Source of the DNA: Pseudomonas sp. Tri1
Lineage (GTDB): Bacteria; Pseudomonadota; Gammaproteobacteria; Pseudomonadales; Pseudomonadaceae
Length of the DNA stretch: 64,000 nucleotides
Reading direction: 5' to 3'
NCBI RefSeq assembly: GCF_017968885.1
Contig: NZ_CP072913.1
Span: 3,456,001 to 3,520,000 of the forward strand
Part shown: positions 18,656-27,682 of the stretch, piece by piece
Layout: each line of letters begins with the position of its first letter
How positions within the stretch are numbered: position 1 is the stretch's first letter
Made by a program: the position numbers and the translations under genes
The notes under the pieces: generated by a model
What the model was told of the DNA's origin: nothing
The model's input: the letters and a program-made list of their open reading frames with translations, nothing else
Database searches by the model: none

Positions 18656-19537
18656 TCATTTCCCCTGTTGCCGTGGGTCGAGCAGATCGCGTACGCCATC
18701 GCCCAGCAAGTTGAACCCGGTGGCCGTGATCAGAATCGCCAGCCCTGGAAAGGTCGAATACCACCAGTTATCGAGAATGTAGTTGCGCCCGGTGGCGACC
18801 ATCGCCCCCCACTCCGCCGTAGGCTGCTGCGCTCCCAGGCCGATGAAGCCCAGAGCCGAAGCCATGAGGATCGCGCTGCCGATATCCAGGCTCAGTTGCA
18901 CCAGCAATGGCGGCATTGCATTACGCGCCACGTGCCAGTGCACGACGTGCCAGCGCCCTGCCCCGAAGGTTTGGGCGGCCTTGACATAACCCATTTCGCG
19001 GATGCTCAAGGCTTGGCCACGGGCTAGCCGGACATAGGAAGGAATTCGCACAAGCGTAATCGCCAGCATCGCGTTGAACAGGCTCGCGCCCAACGCAGCT
19101 GCCAAGGCCATGATCAGTACCAGCGATGGCACCGACAGCATGATGTCCATCAGACGCATGATCAACGTATCGAAACGACCACCGATGACCCCGGAAAAGC
19201 ACCCCAGCAAGCCGCCAATAAAGCAGGATGCAAAAGCCACGAACAGACCGACACCCACCGACTGCTGGCTACCGAAGAGCACGCGGCTGAACAAGTCGCG
19301 GCCGACTTCGTCGGTGCCGAACCAATGGGTGCTGGATGGCGGTGCCAGGCGCTCGGCCAAGTTCAGTGCGTTAGGGTCGTGACTGGCGAGCCAAGGGGCG
19401 AAGATCATGCACAGCAAGACGATAAAAGTGATCGCCAGCCCCGCCATGGTAAGAGGGCTGCGGCGGATGCGGAAGGTCAGATAGGCGAGTTTTTCGTTCC
19501 AGCGCGGGCGGCGCGTGGCTATCAGGGTCGCGGACAT
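18656..19537 (-). CDS. ddpC: Dipeptide ABC transporter permease (DdpC/DppC-like)
   Basis: The 293-residue inner-membrane protein has six hydrophobic segments and the N-terminal OppC-type domain. The conserved cytoplasmic coupling loop (around YVKAAQTFGAGRWHVVHWHV) contacts the ATPase. AGGTAAG lies before the ATG, one base past the stop of the previous permease gene. It pairs with the DdpB-like protein to form the transmembrane channel. Confidence 0.88.
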   Translation of the reverse strand: MSATLIATRRPRWNEKLAYLTFRIRRSPLTMAGLAITFIVLLCMIFAPWLASHDPNALNLAERLAPPSSTHWFGTDEVGRDLFSRVLFGSQQSVGVGLFVAFASCFIGGLLGCFSGVIGGRFDTLIMRLMDIMLSVPSLVLIMALAAALGASLFNAMLAITLVRIPSYVRLARGQALSIREMGYVKAAQTFGAGRWHVVHWHVARNAMPPLLVQLSLDIGSAILMASALGFIGLGAQQPTAEWGAMVATGRNYILDNWWYSTFPGLAILITATGFNLLGDGVRDLLDPRQQGK

Positions 19538-19538
19538 T

Positions 19539-20555
19539 TCAACTTACCTCGCCGATGCGTGGGTCGATCACGCGGTAAACGATATCGATGGCCATGTTCA
19601 GCAGTACATAAATGAACGAAACCAGAATGGCGAAGCCCATCACCGCCGGGAAATCCAACGACTGGATCGACTTGACGACATATGCGCCCATACCGGGCCA
19701 GGCAAATACCGTTTCGGTCAGCACTGCGCCATACAGCAAATCCCCAAGGGTCAGTCCGAGTACCGTCACCGAAGGAATGAGCGCGTTAGGGAGTGCATGG
19801 CGCAGGATCACAGTCCATCGGGACAAGCCGTAGGCGCGGGCGGTGCGGATATAGTCTTCGCCGAGTTGATCGAGCATGGCTGAACGAATCTGTCGTGCGA
19901 CGACCCCCAAGGTCACGAACCCCAGGGTTGCCGCCGGGAGAATCAGATGCTCCACGGCATCGAGAAACAGCTTGCCATTACCGGCAAGCAGCGAGTCGAG
20001 CAGATAGAAACCGCTGATTGTCGGCGGCGGAGCAAGCCCTTCGGACAGCCGCCCTCCTCCCGGCAACCAACCCAGATGACCGTAGAACAGAACGATTGCG
20101 CCCAGGCCTAGCCAAAAGGCCGGCGTTGAAATGCCGGTGACTGCAAGGGTACGGGCGATCTGGTCAATCGCCCGATTATGGTAAACCGCTGATAGCACGC
20201 CAAGCGGCACACCGGCCAGGATCGCAAGCACCAGCGCTACCAGTGCCAGTTCCAGCGTCGCCGGGAAGAACGTCTGCAAATCCTCCAGAACCGGGCGGCT
20301 GGTGCGTATCGAGGTTCCCAGGTCTCCCTGCACCAGGTCCATCAAGTAACGACCGTATTGTTGATACAGCGGCAGATCCAATCCCAATTGATGACGTATG
20401 CCGGCCACCAACGCATCACTGGCACGGTCGCCAGCGATCAATCGGGCAGGATCACCCGGGATCAGATGCGAAATTGCAAAGGTAATCAGCGAAACGCCGA
20501 ACACGACCAGCAACAGGCCGAGCAGGCGCTTGCGCAACAAAGTCAGGAAGGCCAT
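19539..20555 (-). CDS. ddpB: Dipeptide ABC transporter permease (DdpB/DppB-like)
   Basis: The 338-residue inner-membrane protein begins with the typical OppB/DppB N-terminus (LLRKRLLGLLLVVFGVSLITF, landmark only by its ends), followed by the ISHLIPGDPA motif of this permease class. The EAA-like loop DYIRTARAYGLSRW precedes the last helices. GAGGTGCC is six to eight bases upstream of the start. It is the first permease after the binding-protein gene and follows a stem-loop in the transcript. Confidence 0.88.
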   Translation of the reverse strand: MAFLTLLRKRLLGLLLVVFGVSLITFAISHLIPGDPARLIAGDRASDALVAGIRHQLGLDLPLYQQYGRYLMDLVQGDLGTSIRTSRPVLEDLQTFFPATLELALVALVLAILAGVPLGVLSAVYHNRAIDQIARTLAVTGISTPAFWLGLGAIVLFYGHLGWLPGGGRLSEGLAPPPTISGFYLLDSLLAGNGKLFLDAVEHLILPAATLGFVTLGVVARQIRSAMLDQLGEDYIRTARAYGLSRWTVILRHALPNALIPSVTVLGLTLGDLLYGAVLTETVFAWPGMGAYVVKSIQSLDFPAVMGFAILVSFIYVLLNMAIDIVYRVIDPRIGEVS

Positions 20556-20595
20556 TTTGGCACCTCAGTCACACCAGCGACGATAATCAGAAGCC

Positions 20596-20619
20596 GCGCC
20601 AGCCACGAATGGCCAGCGC
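20596..20619 (-). other. Intercistronic stem-loop downstream of the binding-protein gene
   Basis: On the minus-strand RNA, GCGCUGGCC and GGCUGGCGC pair across a six-base loop with two G-U pairs. There is no T-tract. Such hairpins between a solute-binding protein gene and its permease genes commonly protect the upstream mRNA, giving more binding protein than transporter. That role is inference here. Confidence 0.5.
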
Positions 20620-20631
20620 GAAGGAGCCGGT

Positions 20632-22212
20632 TTATTTGCTCATGCTGCCCAGGTTGAACACCTGTTCGAGCATCGGGTTGAACACGTAGCCCTTGACCGA
20701 GTCACGCATCGGCAGGGTGTAGCTCTTCTGATAGAGGTAGGCGTAGACGCTGTCCTTGAGCACCATTTTCTGCGCGCTCTGGTACAGCTCGACGCGCTTC
20801 GCGGTGTCGCTATCAGCGGCCGCTTCTCGGATCAACTGGTCGACCTGCGGGTTGCTGTAGAACGAACGGTTGCCTTGCAGGCCCTGCATCTTGGAATCGA
20901 ACCAGAAGTTCATGAACATGTAGGGATCCGCAAAGTCCGGGCTCCAGGAGCCCACCGCGATGTCGTAGTCCGCCTGGCCAACGCGCTCACGCAGGGTGGC
21001 GTTGGCGAGCTTTTCCAGCTTGAGGTTGATACCCAGCGGCGCCAATGCTGCTTGCAGGGTCAAGCCGATCGGTTCCCAGTTAGGATCCTTGTCCGAGTAC
21101 ATGTAGCTGAGGTTGGTGATTTTCTGCGGTGTTTTGGCGAGGCTGGCCTTGGCGGCTGCCATGTCTTGCTTCATCGGCGGCAACGAACTGTCATAAGCCC
21201 ACATGCCGTCAGGGATCGGTCCGTTCATGAGCTTGGCCTTGTCCCTGAGAATGCCTTTGACGATGCCGTTGTAGTCCACCGCTTCGGTGATCGCACGACG
21301 AGCTTCGACGCTGGTCAGTGGACCCTTTTTGTTGTTCAGGTAGAGATAAGTGACCCGTAGCGACGGGAACTCCTTCACCGCGACGCCCGGCTTGCTGGCC
21401 AGAACGCCGAGCTGGTCTTCGGGCATGTCCTCGATGATGTCCAGGTCGCCCCTCTCCAACTGCAGGCGACGCACGGAGGGCTCACCGATGATCTTGATCA
21501 CCACGGTTTTAAGCGCAGGTTTGGGACCGGCGAAGTAGGTGTTCGGCTCCATGGTCAACGACTGGCCTTTTTGCCAGTTGCTCAAGCGGAAGGGACCGGA
21601 GCCAGCGGTGTGGCTCGACAGCCAGGCATTGACGTCCGCGCTTTTATTGACCACATCGGGGTTGATGATCGAAGCACCATTGTGGGCCAGGGTAAACAGG
21701 AACGGCGCGAAAGGCGTCTTCAGGGTGAACCGAATGGTTTGCGGGTCGACAACCGCGACCACCATGTCCTCCGGAAATGCACCGGAAGGTCCTTGCTTGA
21801 GGGTCATCAGGCGATCAAAGGAAAACTTAACCGCGGCAGCATCTACTGGGGCGCCGTCATCAAATTTGTTGCCGGGTTTGAGCTTGAATTCCCAGACCAG
21901 ATTGTCCGCCGAAACGGTCCAGCTCTCGGCCAGGTCGCCCTGAACTTCAGTACTGCTTTTATCGCCTTCGACCTTGTAGCCGACCAGCCGTTGGTACGAC
22001 GGGTAGGTGATGGTCCAGTCGTTGTTATCAAAGGTCACGGCTGGGTCGAGGGTCTGGGGATCAGCGGGTTTGCCGATGACCAGGGTGTCTTGCGGTACAG
22101 CCGCTGTCGCGGCCTGCCAGGCACCGAGGCTCAGTGCGCTGCACAAAACACTCAGCAATAGCTTGCCAGCGCCGGGAAAGGTTTTGCTGGTCACGGTGTT
22201 CATTGGGTTCAT
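20632..22212 (-). CDS. ddpA: Periplasmic dipeptide-binding protein (DdpA-like, SBP family 5)
   Basis: The 526-residue protein has a signal peptide ending near AATAA and the family 5 opening VIGKPADPQTLDPAVTF. The body carries the DGAPVDAAAVKFSFDR and RRAITEAVDYNGIV segments that mark peptide-binding proteins of the DppA/OppA class. I placed the start at the Met of MNPMNTV because AAGGAAACC lies just upstream. It captures the peptide in the periplasm and hands it to the DdpBC channel. The adjacent ddpX makes D-Ala-D-Ala or a similar peptide the likely ligand; murein tripeptides are also possible. Confidence 0.87.
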   Translation of the reverse strand: MNPMNTVTSKTFPGAGKLLLSVLCSALSLGAWQAATAAVPQDTLVIGKPADPQTLDPAVTFDNNDWTITYPSYQRLVGYKVEGDKSSTEVQGDLAESWTVSADNLVWEFKLKPGNKFDDGAPVDAAAVKFSFDRLMTLKQGPSGAFPEDMVVAVVDPQTIRFTLKTPFAPFLFTLAHNGASIINPDVVNKSADVNAWLSSHTAGSGPFRLSNWQKGQSLTMEPNTYFAGPKPALKTVVIKIIGEPSVRRLQLERGDLDIIEDMPEDQLGVLASKPGVAVKEFPSLRVTYLYLNNKKGPLTSVEARRAITEAVDYNGIVKGILRDKAKLMNGPIPDGMWAYDSSLPPMKQDMAAAKASLAKTPQKITNLSYMYSDKDPNWEPIGLTLQAALAPLGINLKLEKLANATLRERVGQADYDIAVGSWSPDFADPYMFMNFWFDSKMQGLQGNRSFYSNPQVDQLIREAAADSDTAKRVELYQSAQKMVLKDSVYAYLYQKSYTLPMRDSVKGYVFNPMLEQVFNLGSMSK

Positions 22213-22375
22213 GCCGGTTTCCTTGATCATTCGATAGAGGGAAGTACGTCAGGTTTTTTATAAAAGCTATAACCGGGCAGTTGCAGGTGAAACGTAAGTA
22301 ACGCTGTCTTGTTATTTTGTTATCAGCCGCACTGAACGTGGGCTGCACGGCGTTGCAGGGCTATCAATCCGTGAT

Positions 22376-22915
22376 TTAAACGACCTCCAGTAATGGGTAG
22401 TCATCAGCATTCGGAAGTTCGTAATGCCACCACTCGGTGGCAATCGCCTGGAAGCCGGCGGCGAGCATGATCCCCACCAACAGCAATCGATTGCGTTGCA
22501 CGTCTACTGGCAAGTCGGGATAGAACTGGTGGGATTTTTCTTCCATTGCGTCGAATTCGGTCCCCATATTCAACGGCTCGCCATCAGCACCGACCAGGGT
22601 CAGGTCCACCGCCACGCCGCGGCTGTGGTGGGAGCCCAAATGCGGGTCACGCACGTAGTCGTTGTTGGGCAGCGCATCCCACAACAGGTACTGAGCATAT
22701 GGCGGCCGATAGGCGTCATAGATGCGAAGGGTAAACCCGGCCTGACGCGCGAGCTGACTGGCCTTGTACAAACAGTCGGCAGCCTGGTGATGTAACAGGC
22801 AACGCGCATTTGGATAAATCACTCTTCCTGCCAGGTTGTCTGCACCGGCGTAGATCAAATCGATTTGCACCTGATGGCGCTGGGCATCGATCTCTACAAG
22901 GGGGCTGTTGTTCAC
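22376..22915 (-). CDS. ddpX: D-alanyl-D-alanine dipeptidase (VanX/DdpX)
   Basis: The 179-residue zinc dipeptidase carries the full VanX set: R70 (DAYRPP), H97 and D104 in the SHHSRGVAVD motif, and E161/H164 in EWWHYE. It hydrolyses D-Ala-D-Ala to D-alanine in the cytoplasm. Translation starts at GTG with CTGGAG upstream. It lies between the rpiR-type regulator and the binding-protein gene, in the same X-A-B-C-D-F order as the Escherichia coli ddp operon. This suggests recycling or catabolism of cell-wall dipeptide rather than vancomycin resistance, since no vanHA genes are present. Confidence 0.92.
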   Translation of the reverse strand: MNNSPLVEIDAQRHQVQIDLIYAGADNLAGRVIYPNARCLLHHQAADCLYKASQLARQAGFTLRIYDAYRPPYAQYLLWDALPNNDYVRDPHLGSHHSRGVAVDLTLVGADGEPLNMGTEFDAMEEKSHQFYPDLPVDVQRNRLLLVGIMLAAGFQAIATEWWHYELPNADDYPLLEVV

Positions 22916-22953
22916 GCCAATACTCCAGTTGGGATTCGGTGGGACGATAAGGA

Positions 22954-23808
22954 TCAGCCTTCGAACTGACCGAAAGCTTTTTGCAATTGACGGTTCTTGG
23001 CCAAGCGCTCATCGAGCCGATCGCCGTATTTTTCAGCGACGGCTGAGACGATGAGATTTAACAGGCAGGCTAATGGCGCGGGGGAATCCCAGAACTGTCC
23101 GACATCGGTTTTCAGCTGCAAGAGGTCAAGTGGGTAGTCTCTGGCCCACGGGCATTGCAGGTCGGTGATCAGTGCTAATGGGAGGTTGTTGTCTATTGCC
23201 GCGTCGCAGAAGGTCTGAGTGATGCTGGAATAAGCACGGAAATCCGCAATGATTGCGTAGGGATTGGCGAAGCCGGAATTCAGGGTTTCTGCGTAAATGC
23301 CTGATAGACCATCGACGTAGTAGACCTTGGGCCGAATATACTCAAGGTGACTATGGAACGCAGTGAGAATCCCTCGAGTGGACTGAATGCCGAGAATGAA
23401 CACTGCATCGGCTTCGTAGATGCGTTGCACGATATCGGCGAATGCGTCGCTGCGCGCTATGCCGTAGACGTACCGAATGGCCTCGATCTCGCGATTCAGG
23501 GATCGATCAAGCGCATCTTGCTGATTGCTTTCGGCACGAAAGGCGCCAATGCGATCGGTGATAAGCCACGACGCTGGCGTTTCAACGCGCAGGCTCTGTT
23601 TGACTTCATCGATATTCTGGTAACCAAGGGACCGAAAAAAGCGCCCTACAGAAATACCAGTGGTGGAGGTCTGCTGCGCGATGCTATCAGCAGACTCGAA
23701 CGGAAGCTGTTCCGGGTTACCCAACAGATAGCTGGCAATCCGTTTGCCAGTCGGGGTGAGGTTGGAGAACTCTCGCTCCAGCAGCTGCAGGAAGCTGTTC
23801 TTTTCCAT
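22954..23808 (-). CDS. RpiR/MurR-family transcriptional regulator
   Basis: The 284-residue protein has an N-terminal RpiR helix-turn-helix (about 1-80, with LTPTGKRIASYLL and DSIAQQTSTTGISVGRFFRSLGY) and a C-terminal SIS-like sugar-phosphate/ligand domain from about residue 120. RpiR/MurR proteins often respond to amino-sugar or murein-derived ligands, which fits a murein-peptide operon downstream. It is transcribed in the same direction as ddpX, 38 bases ahead of it, so it probably controls its own operon. A strong palindrome lies upstream of its start. Confidence 0.9.
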   Translation of the reverse strand: MEKNSFLQLLEREFSNLTPTGKRIASYLLGNPEQLPFESADSIAQQTSTTGISVGRFFRSLGYQNIDEVKQSLRVETPASWLITDRIGAFRAESNQQDALDRSLNREIEAIRYVYGIARSDAFADIVQRIYEADAVFILGIQSTRGILTAFHSHLEYIRPKVYYVDGLSGIYAETLNSGFANPYAIIADFRAYSSITQTFCDAAIDNNLPLALITDLQCPWARDYPLDLLQLKTDVGQFWDSPAPLACLLNLIVSAVAEKYGDRLDERLAKNRQLQKAFGQFEG

Positions 23809-23833
23809 GGGTCTTCAGAATTCCCGGACGCGA

Positions 23834-23882
23834 AATGTTATTTGACTGTCATCATTTTTTACCATGTTATGACAATAACATT
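23834..23882. promoter_or_regulatory. Candidate operator for the RpiR-type regulator
   Basis: Upstream of the regulator start is the perfect palindrome ATGTTAT-GACA-ATAACAT (23864-23881). A further half-site, AATGTTATT, lies at 23834-23842 and is the exact reverse complement of AATAACATT at 23874-23882. The patch is AT-rich and 26-74 bases from the start codon. The position and symmetry fit an autoregulatory operator of the ddp operon. That it binds this protein is inference. Confidence 0.55.
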
Positions 23883-24044
23883 CCACTTCAAGGCAAAACA
23901 ATCCCTATTTCAGCAGGCGTCCTGCGATGATCCGCAGGAGCACCTGACCGTGAGGGGCTGCGCTCCCCCGAATTTAGTGACTAGTTAACGACCCAGAAAC
24001 CGTGTGCCCTTGCGACTCACTACGCCTGGCGACTAATGTCTTGC

Positions 24045-25424
24045 TCAACGTTGCTTCAGGTACATCCCGGTCAACATGTCCTGGGAGTCCGGTGCAGCGT
24101 TGTAATTGATGACCGCAAAATTCTTCACCAGCTGTATGTGATACGGGCCATTTTTCTCGGAAGCTTGCGGCTCACGCACAACGATCAGGTTTTCAGTTTC
24201 CATCGGCACGACTTGATGCTCGGTCACGATGCCTTTCAAGGTCACGGTAAACTCCGCGACTTCTTTCCCATTGGCATCCCGATCAGGCAGGATCTTCAAG
24301 TCCAAGTCGCCGTCGCGACCCAGAGAATCCTGGCGCATCTGGTAATGGCCGCTGCGCTGGTCGCGGTCGACGCCATCGAGTTTGTCGTAATCCGGTTCAT
24401 GCTCTTCATCGTGCAGCACTACCGCCAGCTTGTGCTCGTCGCTCTTGGTGCCGCTGATCCACGTACCGGTGACGTTGTAGGGTTCGACTTTTTCCCGGGT
24501 GATCCGCCAGGTGCCCGTTTGACGTCCATCGCCAGCAAACTCGTGAAGGCTGATCCAGTCGTCATCGTCTTCCCGAGCTCCCAGTAACTTGATCGGCTCA
24601 CCTTTGCCAGCCTTGGTGTGGCGCACTTCGCCGATGATGATCGCGCCCTGCTCCTGGTACCAGATCTCTACCGGAATCTTTGCATTGAGAGTACCCGCGA
24701 GCATGACGAGGTCTTCTGTGGCCGGGCCTTCCAAGTTCGATTGTTCGTGCCACTGGCCGTCTTTCCATTCGCCGATGGTGTGCAGTGTGTAGCCACTGGG
24801 CATGCTGGTGTTTTCACCAGGCTCGGTCGGCTGGATTTGCTCCTCGGTGTCAGAGTGAAGCAGGACCAACTCGTCGCCGCGCATTTTCCATTGAGTGGCG
24901 CGGGTCCAGCAGCAGTCACGCTCGGTTTGCGATAGCAGAACGCTGTCCAGCGGGCTGACGGAGAACATGCCTTTGCTGTCCTCCTTCGCCAGGTTCGTCA
25001 GGGCAGGATTGAGGACCCATTGGGTTTTCTGCGGGTCTTGCAAGTAGATGTCGAACGTCGGTTTGTAGCTCGCGTCGGGGTCGTTGCCGTTGCGAATTGC
25101 CAAGTCCTGGCGGCCATCGAAGTTGAAGTCGTCGAAGTACAGCAGGCTCTGGGGGCCGAGTAGCCAGTTATCGACCTTGCCGTTGCGATCCACTGGCACA
25201 TTACCGGCCGGGGTCTGCAATTGCTGCAGGGTTTGGTGTGTGCTGTTGTCGCGCACGGTGATGAACGCTTGCGCCAATTGATGCGGATCTTCTGGTGGCT
25301 CCGGAATCAGGACTTCAACCAGGTATTGGCCGCTGCGGTCATTGACCGCAAACGAGCGTGGTTCGGCCACGACCGGGCCCGCCAGGGCCATGGAGAGCAG
25401 CACACCACTGACGAGCGAACGCAT
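24045..25424 (-). CDS. Secreted protein of unknown function, XAC2610-like
   Basis: The 459-residue protein has a clear signal peptide (cleavage near PVVA-EP). The mature part is acidic and contains a DDFNFDGRQDLAIRNGND segment, the FG-GAP-like calcium-binding pattern typical of XAC2610-type periplasmic proteins. A CC pair (DCCWTRATQW) is the only cysteine-rich patch. AGGAAG precedes the ATG. The gene stands alone between the ddp locus and a LysE-type gene, and no function can be assigned. An envelope or cell-wall role would fit the export signal but is a guess. Confidence 0.7.
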   Translation of the reverse strand: MRSLVSGVLLSMALAGPVVAEPRSFAVNDRSGQYLVEVLIPEPPEDPHQLAQAFITVRDNSTHQTLQQLQTPAGNVPVDRNGKVDNWLLGPQSLLYFDDFNFDGRQDLAIRNGNDPDASYKPTFDIYLQDPQKTQWVLNPALTNLAKEDSKGMFSVSPLDSVLLSQTERDCCWTRATQWKMRGDELVLLHSDTEEQIQPTEPGENTSMPSGYTLHTIGEWKDGQWHEQSNLEGPATEDLVMLAGTLNAKIPVEIWYQEQGAIIIGEVRHTKAGKGEPIKLLGAREDDDDWISLHEFAGDGRQTGTWRITREKVEPYNVTGTWISGTKSDEHKLAVVLHDEEHEPDYDKLDGVDRDQRSGHYQMRQDSLGRDGDLDLKILPDRDANGKEVAEFTVTLKGIVTEHQVVPMETENLIVVREPQASEKNGPYHIQLVKNFAVINYNAAPDSQDMLTGMYLKQR

Positions 25425-25638
25425 TCAACGCTTCCTGGCTGTAATTCGGGGCCGCAGTTTAACGGCAAGCGCCGGCCTATCGCGATAGCGTCAGGTCGTC
25501 CAGCAGGCTCGGCAGTCCGATTCTGTGACGAAGTCGTCTGAGAGAAAACGACTGTTGCTATCAGATAGGCACTGACTGTAGCTAACGCCGCCTGAGCGGT
25601 TCACTTACCGTCATGGCTCTACCTACGGAGTGATGCCC

Positions 25639-26268
25639 ATGCCGGACTCAGCCAACCTCTATCTGTTTGTGATCGCCGCCATGCTTTTGTTGATCGTTCC
25701 GGGTCCCAACATGGCCTTTGTAACCAGCCATGGGCTGGCCCACGGTTGGCGTGCGGGCTTGGCGGCCGCGCTCGGTATTTCCTTCTCCGACTTACTGATG
25801 ACCGTTATGGTCAGCGCAGGTATTGGTGCACTGGTGATGAGCTGGGCACCGGCATTCGAATTGCTCCGCCTGGCCGGGGCCGGCTATCTGCTTTGGCTCG
25901 CCTGGCAAGCGCTGAGAACACCAACGGTGACTCAGAACACTCAGCCTCAGATGGCGTCCTTTTGGAAAATCTTCGCTCGAGGCGCTCTCAATAGCCTCTT
26001 GAACCCCAAGGCGCTCTTATTTTTCATGGTGTTCCTGCCCCAATTCGTCACCGTAACGAAAGGCAATGTCAGCTTCCAATTGGTCTTCCTTGGGGCGTTG
26101 CTTGCGTTGATTGCGCTCATCTTTCATTCCCTGCTTGGCGTCTGTGCCGGGCAACTGAAAGGAAAACTGGCCAACGGCCGGATCCAGAAACGCCTGGGGA
26201 CCTACGGTTTTGCCGCAGTCATGGCAGCGCTGGCGGCACGATTGTTGTTCCTTGACCGCCCGCTTTAA
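25639..26268 (+). CDS. LysE/RhtB-family amino acid exporter
   Basis: The roughly 209-residue inner-membrane protein has about six helices and the family opening LLIVPGPNMAFVTSHGLAHG, with the conserved PGP motif. GALNSLLNPKALLFF is the second signature of the family. Members export amino acids or homoserine lactones. I chose the ATG at 25639 because ACGGAG then lies eight bases upstream; GTG 25630 and ATG 25633 are too close to that box. It converges with the OprD porin gene. Confidence 0.88.
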   Translation: MPDSANLYLFVIAAMLLLIVPGPNMAFVTSHGLAHGWRAGLAAALGISFSDLLMTVMVSAGIGALVMSWAPAFELLRLAGAGYLLWLAWQALRTPTVTQNTQPQMASFWKIFARGALNSLLNPKALLFFMVFLPQFVTVTKGNVSFQLVFLGALLALIALIFHSLLGVCAGQLKGKLANGRIQKRLGTYGFAAVMAALAARLLFLDRPL

Positions 26269-26271
26269 GTG

Positions 26272-26302
26272 AACAACGTTGCACTCAGCGAGCGGCGTTG
26301 TT
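26272..26302. terminator. Possible terminator between converging genes
   Basis: The arms AACAACG and CGTTGTT lie just past the LysE-type stop and before the porin stop, with a 17-base loop that has some internal pairing. There is no strong T-tract, so termination from either side is only plausible. Confidence 0.3.
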
Positions 26303-26317
26303 GCCTGCGCTAAAAAC

Positions 26318-27559
26318 TTACCAAAGCGCAACCGTATAGCTGACGATCAACCGGTTCTCATCCAGGTCATTGCCAAAGTTCGAACGTACCGACGCATTAC
26401 GCCATTTGAAACCCAGCCCCTTCAACGTGCCGTCCTGCACCACATAGGCGATATCCGTATTGCGTTCCCACTCCTTGCCTTCTCCTGGTGCCGCGCGTTG
26501 CACGTTGTCGCCTGAAATGTAGCGCGTCATGAAGGTCAGCCCCGGCACGCCTACCGCCGCGAAGTTGTAGTCGTAGCGTGCTTGCCAGGAGCGTTCGTCG
26601 ATGTTGGCGAAATCGCCGATCTGCACGAAGTTGACCAGGTAGGGATCGCTGCGACTGATGTAGGGAAACGGATCGTCGCCACTCATGCGTTGGTAGCCCA
26701 GGCCCAGCGCATGGCCGCCGAGACTGTAGGTAAACAGCGCGCCAAAGGCCTGGTTGTCGATATCACGGAAGTTGCCGTCTTCGGTGCTGCGCGAATAACG
26801 TACGTCGCTCTTGAGCGACTGCCCTGCCCCCAGGTCCAGGGTGTGGACGAATCCAAGGTAGTTCTGCTGGTAGATGTTTTCCAGCTTGCCATATCGATAC
26901 TGCGCCGTGAGGTTGGGCAGGAACTGATAGTCGGCACCGGCGAACTGGAACTTGTCGCTGGTTCCACCGATGCGGTTGGCAGTCATGTCCTGGTAGTCGG
27001 TGGAATCGACAAAGTTGATCTGGGTGAGTTGCCCACCAGTCAACTTCAAACGATCGATTTCCTGCACGCTCAGCAGGCCGCCCTCGAAGGTACCTGGAAG
27101 CAGACGGGTGTCGTTGGAGCTGACCACCGGGTCTTTGATTTGCAGCGTCCCCAACTTCAGGGTGCTATTGGAGAGGCGCGCTTTGGCGGTCAAGCCCAGT
27201 TCGCCGTAGCGATCCTGAGAACCACCCGACAGGTCCGGGGGTAACAGATTAGTGCCTGCGGTGCCGCCACCGGAGTCCAGCTTGAAACCGGCCATGCCCA
27301 AGGCATCCAGGCCAAACCCCACGGTCCCGGCGGTGTAGCCCGACTCTATCCGCAACAGGAAGCCCTGTGCCCACTCTTCGGCCTTGTCCCGCGCACCTTC
27401 CTGGCGGAAGTCGCGATTGAAGTAGAAGTTGCGTGCTTCCAGACTGCCTTTACTGTCGGCGATGAAGTCCGCCTGGGCGCTCGGCACACCGATCAGGCTC
27501 AAGCCGAGCAACGTACCGACCGGGGTGCAGACCCATTGGGTGGATGTGAAATGTCGCAT
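26318..27559 (-). CDS. OprD-family outer-membrane porin
   Basis: The 413-residue protein has a signal peptide ending near SAQA, then the OprD-family start ADFIADSKGSLEARNFYFNRDF. The GYTAGTVGFGLDALGMAGFKLDSG segment is the hallmark of this family, and the C-terminus ends in a strand with a final aromatic residue. AAGGAG lies six bases before the ATG. OprD-family porins take up amino acids or small carboxylates. The MFS gene 123 bases upstream on the same strand suggests a shared carboxylate substrate. Confidence 0.9.
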   Translation of the reverse strand: MRHFTSTQWVCTPVGTLLGLSLIGVPSAQADFIADSKGSLEARNFYFNRDFRQEGARDKAEEWAQGFLLRIESGYTAGTVGFGLDALGMAGFKLDSGGGTAGTNLLPPDLSGGSQDRYGELGLTAKARLSNSTLKLGTLQIKDPVVSSNDTRLLPGTFEGGLLSVQEIDRLKLTGGQLTQINFVDSTDYQDMTANRIGGTSDKFQFAGADYQFLPNLTAQYRYGKLENIYQQNYLGFVHTLDLGAGQSLKSDVRYSRSTEDGNFRDIDNQAFGALFTYSLGGHALGLGYQRMSGDDPFPYISRSDPYLVNFVQIGDFANIDERSWQARYDYNFAAVGVPGLTFMTRYISGDNVQRAAPGEGKEWERNTDIAYVVQDGTLKGLGFKWRNASVRSNFGNDLDENRLIVSYTVALW

Positions 27560-27682
27560 GGTGTGCTCCTTTTGTGGACGCGAGCGAACCCTCTCGGGGG
27601 CGTTTGCGGGCGCGTCCGATGGTTGTTGTTCTAAAAGGTTGTTGGCGACGTCCGGGCCATGCAGCCCGAACGTTCTGGACGG

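Noticed and set aside
22376..22915. A vancomycin-resistance gene (vanX)
   Set aside because: The protein is VanX-like, but vanH, vanA and vanRS are missing and the gene lies in a ddp transport operon, so a metabolic role is more likely.
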